Of a DNA stretch of 64,000 nucleotides, positions 33,240-45,800 are shown piece by piece. The first letter of the stretch is position 1; every line of letters begins with the position of its first letter. A program made the position numbers and the translations under genes. The stretch spans positions 349,157 through 413,156 of the forward strand of contig CACRXP010000308.1 in NCBI GenBank assembly GCA_902702965.1. The letters are read 5' to 3'. This stretch comes from Spirometra erinaceieuropaei. Its lineage: Eukaryota; Platyhelminthes; Cestoda; Diphyllobothriidea; Diphyllobothriidae. Below the pieces are notes generated by a model. The model did not search any database and was not told where the DNA came from. It worked only from the letters and a program-made list of their open reading frames with translations.

Positions 33240-34480
33240 GCTGCAGCGGCGACTGTCAACTATTTACATGATATCAATCAGGCGAATACCCTTCGTTTGA
33301 CGGATCCAGGAGAAGCAGGTGAGCCGCAGTGGTGTCGACATAGTTTCGAAGCAACCGGCAATACAAATTCGCCGCAGCTGACGCTTATGAGGGGAAGGTT
33401 AAAAATGAAGGATGGCCTTTGCCTTCGACAAGAGGCAATGGATGTTGTTGGGTTCAAACATTTGTCTTAGAATTTCGAGAAAGGACACACCAAAGACGCC
33501 CTTTGACGGATGGGGATAAAGAAGAATTGTTGAAGTCGGTCAATCGCCATTGCAAAATACCCTAAGAAAATGGACCTACCTATCAACGAGTTGTCAGTAG
33601 ACGTCTGAGTCAATGTTAGGCCGCTTAGCCCTTTGTCTACAAACGTATAGAATGTGTTAGAAACTTTGGGGAGTCCAAAAGACATGCACATCAACTCAAA
33701 GAGGTTAAAGGAAGTGATGAAAGACGCTTTTACAGCGTCATCTCGAGCGATAAAAATCTAGGGGGGTGCAGGAAAAGCTCAATCTTTGAAAATGCATATT
33801 CACAGACTAAGGCACCTTGACGTCATGAAGGTACAGCAGCATAGTCATATGGGCTGGTTACGTTGTTCAGAGCCATGTTGTCACTGCAGGACGCTCAGTC
33901 GCAAGTGGCGACATCGGGAGCCATTTGGAATTTAGAAGCCTAAGATCATCCAGATTGACGGACGATGCCCGTCTGGAGCCACCTGGTTCATGTAGCAGTA
34001 AGAAAAGAAGGCGTAATAGAGGAACAACCGAGAAATGAATGTCATCATCGATGAAGACTCAATCGGTAAGACCCGCCAGACCAATGATAAGAGGGAGTGA
34101 CCATGTTCCGAAAGTTTTATTGACGATGTGTCGAAAGACCAGGAAAAAAGGCCCCGATTAATGCTTGGACAATAAGCTGTCGCGATAGGGATGCACGTCA
34201 GTTGTGCACCAGTGTCGACCAAGAAACGCCTGCCACTCCAATTGTCTCATTTCTGAAGGTGCGACCAGGGATAGAAGTGGCAGTGAAATTATTCACACTG
34301 ACCTTCGGGCTGGTCGATGTTAATTGATTTCACTGCTGACAGATGTATGAGCAGGGTGATATGCAGCGTCAGGATGTAGAACCAATTATAATGTGATACC
34401 AGAAGGTTGCGGCTGTGTTGCAAACAAATGTGCAGGCGGGCCATGCGAAACAAATGAACTAGGGGGTTGCCGGATGGTAA
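33240..34480 (-). pseudogene. Ty3/gypsy gag-end, protease and RT remnant
   Basis: On -, in order: a degenerate zinc-finger-like block (FWYH...RCISPCSY, near 34410-34340) of the type found at the end of gag in flatworm gypsy elements; an aspartic protease with RRFLVDTGAQLTCIP (VDTGA complement at 34205-34219); RT pieces with a CSDN-ALNNVTSP string (near 33850), MSFGLPKVSNTFYTFVDKGL (33694-33630) and a SKAKAILHF...RQLRR string (near 33400). The YxDD box is not readable. Many frameshifts. The RNase H and integrase parts are absent below 33240. Confidence 0.75.
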
Positions 34481-34499
34481 GTAGACAGCCTGTTCTTAA

Positions 34500-36420
34500 A
34501 AGTGTCAACTTCGCAATCTCAGACCACAAGTGTATGCCGAAAATGCGGGCAAAATTGGGGAACTTAAGAGAGTGAGAAGTGTTGCTTTGAAAAATCCGAA
34601 TATCTCAAAAAACCGTTCGAACATTTGAGTAAGTTATGTTACCAAGATGATTCCAAAAGAAGCGGCGCTTTCGGCTGAAAGTTGGCCATTGTCTTCACCC
34701 GCTATATCGAAGCATAAGGAGACACTAGCTGTCGAGGTACTACGGCAAAATGGACAAAGCGATACACCCCAAATGTGACATTAAAGGAGGTCGATGTGCA
34801 ATTATTCTATAGCGGGAGAGCGTAAAAGGGGTTAAACAAAAGCTCTGTGCTAGTTGCCTCTTTGCCTTCGTTTTGTTTCTGCTTCCGCCGCCGAGATCGT
34901 TTGCCTCCAGCGCATTTCAAAGCCTTCTATCTGTGTCATTGTCTACTGGCAATCATGGAAAGTGCCCCGCTGATTTGCTTCTAGGTCTTAATGGGCTAGT
35001 GACAAGTCTTGCGTGGTCGCAACATCTGATTCCCTCTATCGACTGCTGAAATTTACTGTCCTAACTCGGAGATAAATATAATCACACCTGACATCTATCT
35101 ACGTCATCATTACAGAAAATGCCAAAGCATATGTTTTTTTCCAAGGAACAGCATTCGTTATCACCTCTTTATTCTAAGAAAATTTCGGAGCAATCGGAGC
35201 CGGGGCTGATTGGTCTGCAATTTTTGGCAGACAACCAACATTCACTGTTAAACAACAGTGCAATCCACTCAGCTTTTGGTCGGCCGGCAGAGTTTCGGCA
35301 TCAAGGGACGGATGGAAATGCATAAAGGGTGGTTCATCCGATTCGCTGGCTGGCTACTACAACATCTCAGGCGATCCGTTTAAAATTTAATTCGCGAATT
35401 GAATGGTCTGAGGTATTGTGGCACTCTCGAATTCAATCACGGGGCATACATTTAGTTTCTCTACTAAAAGCGGACATAAGAGTTGCTGAAGGGCAATCAG
35501 TTTTCCGTCCATCATCGGCGAGGTTTTCACTGTTGGCAGTCTTCAGCAAAAGCATAAGGCATTTGTTTCGCACACCAATTGTGATGTAATTGTGGGATAA
35601 TTTCCGGTTCGTCGCGGCATTGTTAAACAGATGCTGTCCTAATTCTCTTCCCCGTATGCAGTTAAAATATGATGGCTGATCCCAACAGCCAAATTTTTCA
35701 GTCCTCTAAAACTATTATCCTCACATGGTACCTTTATACAGTCAAGGAGATATTTGAAATTGCCGCCGCCGTGAAGCAGCAATCAAGCTGTTAGTACGTG
35801 TCCTTTAATTGATCCATTAATACAATTCATTATTTCGCCGGCAAGGCGAACTTAATTAGGCAGTAAATATTCGGAAATAAATAAAATACAAAAATTGATA
35901 ACTCTGTCCCACGAACAATTGTGGAGCGAAGTTGTGCCATGTCGCATTTTGCAACAGATGTCGAGAATAAAAGGTCTAGTGGTAAAATTACAACGGTCGC
36001 GTAAGTCTCAAAATCTAAGTTAAGCAATAGGCAGCATATATGTTGCTAGAAAACGAAGACTTTGAGTTAATACTTTGAAATGCCTGGCTGTGTTGATTAC
36101 GTCTAGTTTACCAAAGGTATGTCTAGGCTTGTAAAAGAATTGTCTCGTTTGTATACCAAGGGCTTAACCTACAAATGCATGGTACAGTCAGTCGATATTG
36201 TGTGGATGTCGAATCTTCGAGACAGACACACCGAAGGCACTGCAATTTTGTCCAGTAAATAGATACTGAATCGATGTCGATTGTTTGGGACAAACGAACA
36301 CCAACGCAAAAGACAAATACAGCTTTCCGTTCTGCACTAATAATTTGGATGCTTTATTCTTTTTCACTACCATAAACCACTTTTGTATGCGTATTTATGA
36401 CGTCCATCTCCAGTAGATGG
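34500..36420 (+). repeat. Dispersed repeat A, full-length copy
   Basis: Collinear with 57880-59780 and, at its right end, with 17330-17860. Clear shared stretches: 34540-34580 with 57920-57960; ggagacactagctgtc near 34718 and 58127; cctacatatgtttttt-type text near 35130 and 58540; the tgtcgagaataaaagg block near 35960. It lies immediately upstream, on -, of the gypsy gag/protease remnant, so it may be that element's LTR plus leader/gag. No open frame is shared by the copies. Confidence 0.7.
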
Positions 36421-39150
36421 AACTTTTTTGGCGGTTTCTCTGGCGTTATAACGTTTGACCGGTGGTTGCATTTTTACTTTTGGTTGACATTTGTCCTAGA
36501 CCACTCGCTTTCTGGATAAGCGAGGCAACTTCTTTACGCACTCGGCTGTAATCATGCATTCAAATTTCTCCTCTCTACTAGTCTTTTCCTACGTTGATCA
36601 AAAGTAGGGTCCACTGTGTGCCTGTGCCTTTGTAAATGTGTAAAAGAATTCGGATTATACTAGATATTATAATACCTAAGTGATGATTTCACCAACCGGC
36701 ATATTCGAGCAAATCTTATGCTTATCTGCAGCTCAAATAAGCATACTAACATACTACAAATTAATAAAATATTTAATCTGCTTAGTAGCATATAAATGTG
36801 TGCATTCAGATCACTCCTGATTGTCCAACTCCTTGTAGAAACCCGCGGCAATAACACACATACGGACTACTCTGCGGAGGCCAACATCCAAGTCACTATC
36901 TCAACCTCGTGTGCCACTTTTTATGCATCGACTGTCTGACCGGCAGAGCCAGCCTACACCACAGGGCAGAACAGTGGACTAGGCGGTTGTGCAGCCTAAT
37001 TGACAGGCGTGACCCGTCGCATAAACAGGTGAATAGTTGTCTTGGGTTTAAACGGCGTTAGTTGATATTTTAATTGACAGGAAAACACCACAGTTGTAGC
37101 TCAGCGGTTTCTTACTTCTAAGGTCAACTCAACCATTGACTGACGCGAGAAATGCGGTAACTTAAGTTTAACTGAAATTCTTCGCAAGATATTAATGCAA
37201 AGCTATTTGGCGCGAATTATTTTCCTTGTATTAACGCTATATTTTTTTGAACAATGTTTAACTGGTAATATGTTCATATTAATAAGTTCTACTCGCGTAA
37301 AATTGGCAAAACATGTGTACTTTGATCGTCAACAATCTGACAAATTAACCTTTATATTTTCATCACGTACGCTGATAATTAACTTAAAAGTCAAACTCAC
37401 AAAGGAGCAGTTTCCAATAAAAACAGCGTTGTCTATATCTCCAGAATCATAAGAAATTTGATTTAGAGTTATAATATTACTAAAAACGAGCTGTCATTCA
37501 CGAAAGCAATGTCTGTTTCGGTAATCCATGTGCAGAGGGTTTTTAGTTAGTAATAGCTGTATGCTACAATAAACGCCACTGCATACGATTGGGCGCGATG
37601 GCAAGCTTCAATGTATCGACAAAAGTATCTGTTTTCTAAATGTTTAGTCAGCTTTTGCGTCCTCACTAGTTTCTGCTGTGTGCGCTTATTTCTGGGTGCA
37701 AGATTAGGTCGTGAAGTAGCTGCCCTTAAATCGGTTTCAACATACAGGGAACTTTACTCCCTCAAAAGCTACCTGTTAGTTCTGTGCTTCAAACGAATCA
37801 AGACAATAAGCGAACGCAGAATATGGCGTCGACAAATCGAGCAATAAATAAATGTGAGAAGCATGATTACTTTTTTGTCTTCACGTGACAACCACCCCTG
37901 ATAACGCAGATACTGCAGTATTTTATGCCGAAAAATCAGCAATTATTTTTAGCAATGTAACGCGAAGATAGAACCTGTACCTAGTTGAGTCATCAACATC
38001 TCAACATCATATCAGTATGCGCAAAATGTCTATCATCGCCAGCCTCAGACAAATTACAAATGCATCCGTTCATGGTGCCAAAGAAACCAACCCTCAGTGA
38101 ACTACTGTGCTTAGAAAAGTGCAAAAGCCAATGAAGACACGCAAACACCATGCATCCGGACACCAGCGCACAATAACTGCGATCTCCTTGATGTGTGACA
38201 GTTTCGTGGATGACGCGTCCAACAAAGGACGTGCTTTTGCGCCATCAGCACAGAAGCTAGGTTGTTACACATTTGTTCGCACAACGTGTTGTAACATGCG
38301 CCAACACCAGTCATTGAAAGCAGGGCATAGGCGCTAGCGACGATAGCGAATTTTTCATCAGGATTCGCAATCTCTTGCGCATAATGTTGCTCTCTAGTGT
38401 TATGCTGTAGGAGAATTGATTGTTTTACGAACGTTATTTCCGATGACACAAATTGGTCAAGAGTCTGGAAACTTTGACAGTAGTGTATTGCATGCTTCCT
38501 TTGATACTTTCTTTACGTACAAAAAGTGGCCACCGTAAATGGTCATTTTACTAACCCGGGGAGCTGTCTTTTACCATCGGCTAACCATTGGGTTCCCTAA
38601 AAGGTTACAAGCTTTTCCGGATGTATGACCGAGGAACTGGGGTGGTGCTATCTTCGCGCCTTCAAAAATACATACAGATTTCGAAGCACCATTCATTCAT
38701 TATGGTTAATGTTAGGATTTTCAAGCAATGCAACAAATGACAATGGGTACAGTATGGCTTATAAATTTTGGGTGACCCATAAAACATAACGTATGCAAGC
38801 AGATAGCATTCCCTTCTACTTTTCCTCGTTATACCACCTTCCATCAACGAAGGCATTCCGCTAACTTAAACAACTGATACAACATTTAGTGGGGATACTG
38901 GTTGTGCATTCTAGTCAACGTTGACGGAGCTCTCTGCATAAATTGATGTAAACGTTACTATAAACAAAGCGCTATTGTCTCCTTTTAGGCCTTAATTCTT
39001 TTATGTTTTTATTTTCAGCCAGAAAGATACACCTTTTTATTTTTTGATATATACGAATTCATCCGTTGTGCTGATTCTCCCAACTATTACCTTATATGCA
39101 GAGGCAAAGTCAGGCAGCTAGAAATTCGTGGTACTAGATCTTTCATTGTT
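36421..39150 (+). repeat. Dispersed repeat B, copy 1
   Basis: Aligns with 54501-57150 and 62861-63937. The best-kept part is 36880-37180, with ctgaccggcagagcc and attgacaggcgtgac, matched near 55030-55110 and 63410-63490. The right part (38820-39110) matches 56850-57095, ending near the gaggcaaagtcag / gcggcaaagtcaa block. Open frames differ between copies (for example 38111-38449 on - here), so B is judged non-coding. The junction with A at 36420 is direct here, while at 62860 B is preceded by C. Confidence 0.75.
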
Positions 39151-41934
39151 GAATGTAATATTGTGGGCAAAATCACCTGCTTAAGCTAATGCACGAACAG
39201 AAGAATGCATGTAGCTTGCAAAGATTCCCAACAACATCTTATATGCATGTGTTCGTCGGAAGACGTTGCAACTCTGTATCATTATGTAGTTAGCTAAATC
39301 GAAGGTAGGGCAACGACCTGCAGTATAAGGAACAATGGCATTGCAACAGTGATCACATTCAGCATCTGAAGTAGACTGTTTTATTCGGCTTCGAGCGCGT
39401 TATAGACCCAGAATGAAAGAAAAGCATTTATATTGCGAGGTAAGTTGAATGATTGTGTAACCGGCTGAACAATCATTGGCCTCACTTTATGCATTCATTG
39501 TATTAATAAGTTAGCCATCTTTTATGGAGTTTATGGAGTTATATGGAGTTTTGAATTCATATACTTATTAGGCTACATCAATTCTGTGCGTATTTGGAAC
39601 AATGATATATGTCCAGAGTATTATGCGTCTCCGTTAATCCTATACAAATTCCTTGTTTTATTCATAGTTCTAATAAGGGGTGAACTGTTTTCATCTTGTT
39701 TACATAGAGTATGATGGTTTTCGCGCACATATCGATAAGGACGTATTATTTTTGCAATGGTCTTTATATCTACACTCTATGATCTCCCAATTTTTCTGCT
39801 TATTATATGTACCCTTTGGATGCTAGTTTGTCGTATAGTTAATAAAAGCACACCCTTTTCGATTCCCACACACGTCCTGCGGTATCATCAAATTAGCTGT
39901 ATAGTGAATAATTTTCAACTTTGATTGCGTGTATTTAGGTAAGTTGGGACACGATGGGGTTGTCGCGACCAATTGCATTTAGGAGCTTATCACAGCAAAC
40001 GCTAATCCAACATGTCAGGGCAGCTAAGATTATTGTCCATTTTAACTTATCCTAATGAACGAAATTTCTGGAAAACCATTTGGTTATTTAGAAAAATTCT
40101 TCCCGTTGATGTTGATTTACTATACATTAAGACATCTTCTATAAAACGTACACAATAATATTCTGTCCCTTGCTCACAGGTTGACATAACCAATTATAAC
40201 TGAACGTACGAAAAGGAAGTAAGTTTTATTTTTTGACCGTCCAGCAATTTAATTGTAGTCACCGTGCTCAGGAAGAAATGGAAACTCTTAGCAAATTGCG
40301 TGTTTTGGGGAATCAAATACAGCCGTTCAGCACTCGTTTATGTGATGTCAAAATACTACAGCTTATATGAACGTCAATGAAGTCCAGTTTTTACTAAAGT
40401 TAAACAAACCTCACTTACACATATGCAGACTTATAGTTACTTGAAGACCAGCGAACTGTAATGGTAATTTTAAAAAATAAAATAAATAATAACCGGCTTT
40501 TGTGAAAACGTTTCCTTGCTACCATCCTGATTCATTTTTAAATGTTTCAGTTTATCTTTATGCCTAACTGTCTTAAAAAACAACGTCAAACTTGCAAAGA
40601 GGTGTCGTAAGAGCTCTTTGTTACTATATGGCAAGATACGACAAAAGCCGATAATCCTGCAAATTCGTCTTATTAAAAACGCTAGTAGAGTTTTCATAAA
40701 CACACAATGATCTATTAGTAAACAGGGGAAGACGAACACATGGTATAGTGCGAACAAGGTCAAAAATGCTACCTCCCACTTTTGGTAGAGGAAGAACTGA
40801 CGGTTGTCTGCTTTTCCCAGGATTTAATCAACATTTGAAAGACTTTCATTGACCTCAATGGATTGGCCAACAGGTTCGCGCAGTGAAGAATTAAAATTCA
40901 GACAGCACTCTTTATCACGATCACCAACGGTAGGGTGAGCGACGGCAATAAGCCGTTGACATACTGCGGATCCTGTTATGCGAGCATTGTGAAAATTTGG
41001 AGCTTTATGGGTGGGCAGTAAGTCGAAAAGAAAGCTCAGTTTTGTCTAAAATGACGAAATCATGGAGATAGGGTATCCAGCTAGACATTCCATGAAACAT
41101 CACTTTGAATGAATGCACGAATGTCAAGCAACCGATCTTAACCTTCTGGAGACATTCGTTTTATTTTCCAATTAATGTTCAGTTGCTCTCCATACTATTG
41201 TTTCTACTCTATTGAGCACAACTGTCGTTCATCGGATGCTTAAGTGGATTTTGCATGTTCATGCATCAGCACGCACCCCACAGCCAACTGACAGCTAATT
41301 AAATGGCCTTCAACTTGTATTTGCCAAAATAGATTACACCTGAACCAAAAACGCTATATGTGTTAGTGCGCTAAAAATCTAAAACAATTATAAATCCCGC
41401 GACAAAAATACTAACCGAATAAATATAACAGGGGAGTCAGACTCAAAAATCAGTGTGCATAAAAGGTATTTCCTGGGGTGCTCAGCTCTGGACCAGTGGC
41501 GATAGTATGTTCAACAAGCCAAACGTCTCCAAATCCAATGTCGGAAAAGATGGATTCGGTTAGACCAAGTTTACTGGCAACTAAGAGCTTACAAAAGACT
41601 TCGTAAGCAGTCACCGCGAGCAGTCTCTAATTTAAAATACAGTTCTTTGTGTCGGCCGTCCACGTAATTCAGCCCGGGCTTGTGTGCACACTTTTCGCTC
41701 AGTCCCAGTGGCCGTCAGCTAGTCAGAGAGTCTACAGCGCTGATCGGCCTCGAACATTCGGGGGGCTATTGGAAGCCTCGAACATACGGGGGTGCAATGA
41801 TAGGGAGTGGGAGATGGAGAGCAAGGGAACGTGACATGGCGGCGGAGCGCGAGGAGACGCGCACTGATACAGTTCACATTGGCTAGCCCAAATGTGGCAT
41901 GTAACGGCGCCGAAGCAGGGGTTCATCAATAAGT
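39151..41934. other. No supported gene
   Basis: An open frame on - at 40470-40763 (97 codons) has no support. A short direct repeat of tatggagtt occurs three times at about 39523-39550. A GC-rich patch at 41650-41900 with an imperfect direct repeat (cctcgaacattcgggg / cctcgaacatacgggg, 41746-41795) lies beside the PLE remnant and may be its flank. Confidence 0.5.
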
Positions 41935-42720
41935 ACACGCGTTACTCACTCGAACCCATTATCAGAGACAATCGCAGATACGGTTAATGGTGGCACAAGC
42001 AGTGCAGTATTTAGAGCACGTGACAGCCTTGGGACAGCATGCAAGCTGTAAATAACAGCACCTGCAATCACCTCTGTGGTCATAATTGATGCGGTGATAG
42101 CCTGTCAGTCCGCGTCCCAGTCGTTAATTGCCGCGATGTACTCATTCACGTTGGACGCTGGTGTGACGATTGCTTGGCAAATTTGCTCGCTGTCACTTGG
42201 ATTACTGCTCGCCCGTGCTCCCTCTACGTGACCGTTTCCCCTGCCTAAGGAAAATCTCAGCAGGGAATACGGAAACGGAAGGTCATTGCTCTGGTTGATG
42301 GATTGCGGGCCTGAGAACCATAACTCGAGCGGCTCGCGGCTTACGCGGTTGTCATACCTTGCGAGGATTTCGCCCTTTTGAAACTTGAAAATATGGTCGT
42401 GTCGTTGCATGAACTGCCACCCGAGAGCTAGCGTCTCCACGCCTCACAGTTGCTGAGTGCTCGGTAATTCGCGTATGGAGGCATTTTCTAGGTCCGCCGA
42501 CGTGTGTGCTTTGTCCGTATTGTCAGTATTTGCGTAGAATTTGTCGCTTTCCTAATCACTTTTCTTTTTAAGCCACCACAATCATTGCGGTAGACGAGGA
42601 CATCCAGAAAGGCCAGCTGGTTGTTTTTTTCCCCCTACAGCGTAAAACGAATGCACGGGAAGACGACGTTGAAGTGTTCTTTAAATGCCAGCACCTGACC
42701 CCTTTTAATGAAGACGTACT
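41935..42720 (-). pseudogene. PLE remnant: RT end and GIY-YIG endonuclease
   Basis: On - from 42720: QVLAFKEHFNVVFPCIRFTL, then NNQLAFLDVLVYRNDCGG and RKATNSTQIL, which is the conserved end of the PLE reverse transcriptase. A deletion then removes the start of the endonuclease. The remainder reads RITEHSATVRRGD, a frame change, then HIFKFQKGEILAR, DNRVSREPLELWF, and ends near 42105. The 3' sequence runs to about 41935. It is closely related to 57240-57840. It is inactive through a stop after IRFTL, frameshift and deletion. Confidence 0.85.
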
Positions 42721-42724
42721 TTAT

Positions 42725-42830
42725 ATACTGCACTGCTTGTGCCACCATCACCCATATCTGCGAATGTCTCTGATAATGGGTATGAGTGAGAATCCGAAAC
42801 GTCAGTCCAATAAATTTCTTCTTCCAGTGA
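42725..42830 (+). mobile_element. PLE tail in opposite orientation
   Basis: On +: the same 3' sequence that follows the endonuclease in related copies (tgcttgtgccaccat...), then TGATAATG at 42771-42778, a stem, GAAACGTC at 42796-42803 and AATAAA at 42809-42814. It sits directly against the - strand coding remnant, so two PLE pieces face away from each other here. Confidence 0.75.
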
Positions 42831-45800
42831 TCACATCTTTTTTTCTGAACAGCCTCATGGAACTGACCTGATTGCTCCCATTAGTGATCAAGACACCTTC
42901 CCAGGTGTCTTCCCGCTGCGTTCCATTATAACTGAAGTTGAGTGAGACGTTTCAGTGCTGCATTATTAGAAGACAGTGTGAGTACATCGTCCGCATATCA
43001 ATGAATCGGCCTGCTCATTTCGCATGCTCATTTTTAACTTGATACTACCTCCTATAATTCTCTCCCCTTACGCTTTTGTTATCTTTCTGCATCTTCATTC
43101 ACTCAGGTTGGGTGTATGACGGATTGCCTTTTAGGTAAACGACCACCGTTACAGGAAGATTACACACTATGATGTCAGTCGCCTGAGCTTCATATTCGCT
43201 TTACTTGGGCAATTTTGTTAGCGCCCAAAGAGCCTTGGATCGACCGCATTCAGATATGCTGCCGGTAGCAAAGTCTCCAGAACTTCAGCATAAAAACGTG
43301 CGTGTGAAATGCTAATCCTTAGACTTTACGAAAACGAAGAGACGTCAGCCTTTAGCATACAGATTGACGCGACGAGGCACCATATACGTCATTGCGTCAT
43401 GACACAACAAGTGATTACCGGGTGAAGATCATGTTTTCGAAAGTACGCGGAGCAGTATCATAGCTGCGAAAGACACGTTTGGAAATACTAAGTTCTACAG
43501 AAAAGCAGAATATTCTGAAAACGTCACGAATGCTTGTAATTATAGAAATACCATTTTTAAAGAAACTCTTTATTTACCTATCAAAACTAAGTTTATATGA
43601 CTGCCTAAGTGGAATGGCGAAAAAAACCTTTTCCAAGTAGATTTTACATTTAAATAACCTATACAAATTGGCTAAAGTTCATGTATATCGGCTTGTCAAC
43701 AGCCTACATTATGAGCATAAATTCCAAAACATTTTCTGGTGATTTGCTGTATTTTTGTATTGAATTGATTGACGTATTTTAATTAATTTGATGTTTTTCA
43801 AAAGGGACAAACACACTTTTACCTAATAACGTCTAAGAGCGTCGTAGTGATGAAAAGCTTCACAGGGTCACATGATGCATGGGGGCAGAGACTAAAAAGT
43901 TCATTGGAATTAGCAGGGGATGTTTTACGCATACTGTTTTGTACACAAACAAGAATTTTTACTTCCAAAAAACCAATTTCTACGTTTTATTATTTTCGGA
44001 TTATGTCAATTTTCAGATCAGCATTGAAACATTTTTCTGACACACAGCCAATTAATGTCAGTCTGTTTAAACGAAGCGCTCATCGCATGAGTAATCTCTG
44101 CACTTGGGGACACAAAAGCCCGCATGTCTGCTAATTTAACTTCTAACAATTAACAATACGTGTGCTTATCTTAAAATGAACAGTGCTTGGCAACTGACTT
44201 TTACGGTTAACAACGGACAAAAAATATTTTTCAAGTGCGGGAAAATCTGTTTATTAACAAGGTCAACCGGACATTAACTCTGAGCAAAGAAAAACACGCC
44301 CAGATGCGCAAGAGAAGGATATTTGGGGAAATTGCTGAACATTTTACAAAGCATTTACTCAAATTGATGAACAAATTCCTTGACAATCTTACATGGACAC
44401 ATATACGAAAAAAGCATGTGCTTGAAGAGGCTGTATAAGCGTGTTAAATGCTCAATGTTTAGGGCGTCCGAAAATCTGTACACATGTTTTCGCATCACGT
44501 TGCATGAGACGGTTCTAGTCAGTTTCGTGCGAGGTGTTCAACTATATACACAAACAAGTTTTTCAGACTGTTAATATCAACGAGCACAGTAGGTTTCTTT
44601 GCTCAAAAGCATGCCCTTTCGCATTTTAGTGATTTTTAAATGCTAATTGAAAACGACTTTAGACAGCATGGTAAATTCGGGCTCTCTATAATGTGTAGTT
44701 TTATAATGCGGCCAATGATTGATAAAAGACCGTACTGCGTTGCAGTAAGGGGATATTGTGGCCTTAAATTTAAAGCATAAAGAGACAAGATACAGCATCC
44801 ACTTGTCTAGGTGGTAAGTACGAACTGCCCATGTCCTATTTGTAAGTAAAACTGTCGATAATGAAAATGTTAGAAAAGTTTTCATAAGCAGATACAGGGT
44901 TTTAAAATGTCACAGGGTTGGGAAGTACTAACTTAATTGATGCTTATTTGAAATTACTAGATACGATTTCCTAAGTAGAAAGTGAGTCCTACCAGAAGCT
45001 TTGGTTTAACAATAGCACTTGTTGAGATAGATACTCCATAGTCGAAATAAGTAACCAACAAGTATCATGAACAACATTTTTTGTTGAATTAGGAAAATAA
45101 AAAGATAGTAGACAACGACTACAAATATTTGGCGAAATCTTACAAATTGGTATTAAGTGGTTATGTTGCACACAGTCACCGGCTTCAGGTTTGTAGATAT
45201 GAGTGTACAATCTTTGTGTCCTTAAAGCCCTTTCAGAATGCGGTTCAAAGTGTTGAACGCTTAGTGTCATTATATTTTTCAACAAATGCAAAGACATACA
45301 CGTAGGGATTTATTTGTTGTCCATCCATAAACGCATACATCAACTACCATTCCTTTTTAGACTTCGATTCGAGATTTGTTTGCAAATCTGTCCTTGCAGA
45401 TTACAAAGTAGTGATTTGAAAAAAGGCTTTAGGCTTCAAAATCTTTTTTAAAGGGTTTATAAGAAAATGTGTCTGCGTCGATCTGTGTGGAGGAGACTAA
45501 TTGGTTAACTTTTTTTGTAGGAATTTATGCTTAAATTATTGTGTGACGTTGATAAGATATAAAAAATCCTTATCTCCAGTGGAAGACATGCAAAGTTCTA
45601 CGGCATTTCCAATGAAGGCGCTATCATGTGTAATGTGTAATTATTTTCCCAATATTGTGGTCCTAAAAGAATCACAATGACTGTTGTAGAAAAATGGGCT
45701 GTAAAACTACGGGCCGCGGTACTCTTACAATTTTTATTCTTAAAATTGTGGCACGTGCTGACAATAATACGATGATCAGATTTCGGTAGGTCACATTGAG

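Noticed and set aside
42850..43020. Strings resembling PLE RT motifs (SG...EAV-Q and ADDV) on -
   Set aside because: They occur in the reverse of the required order and are very short; kept only as a possible scrap.
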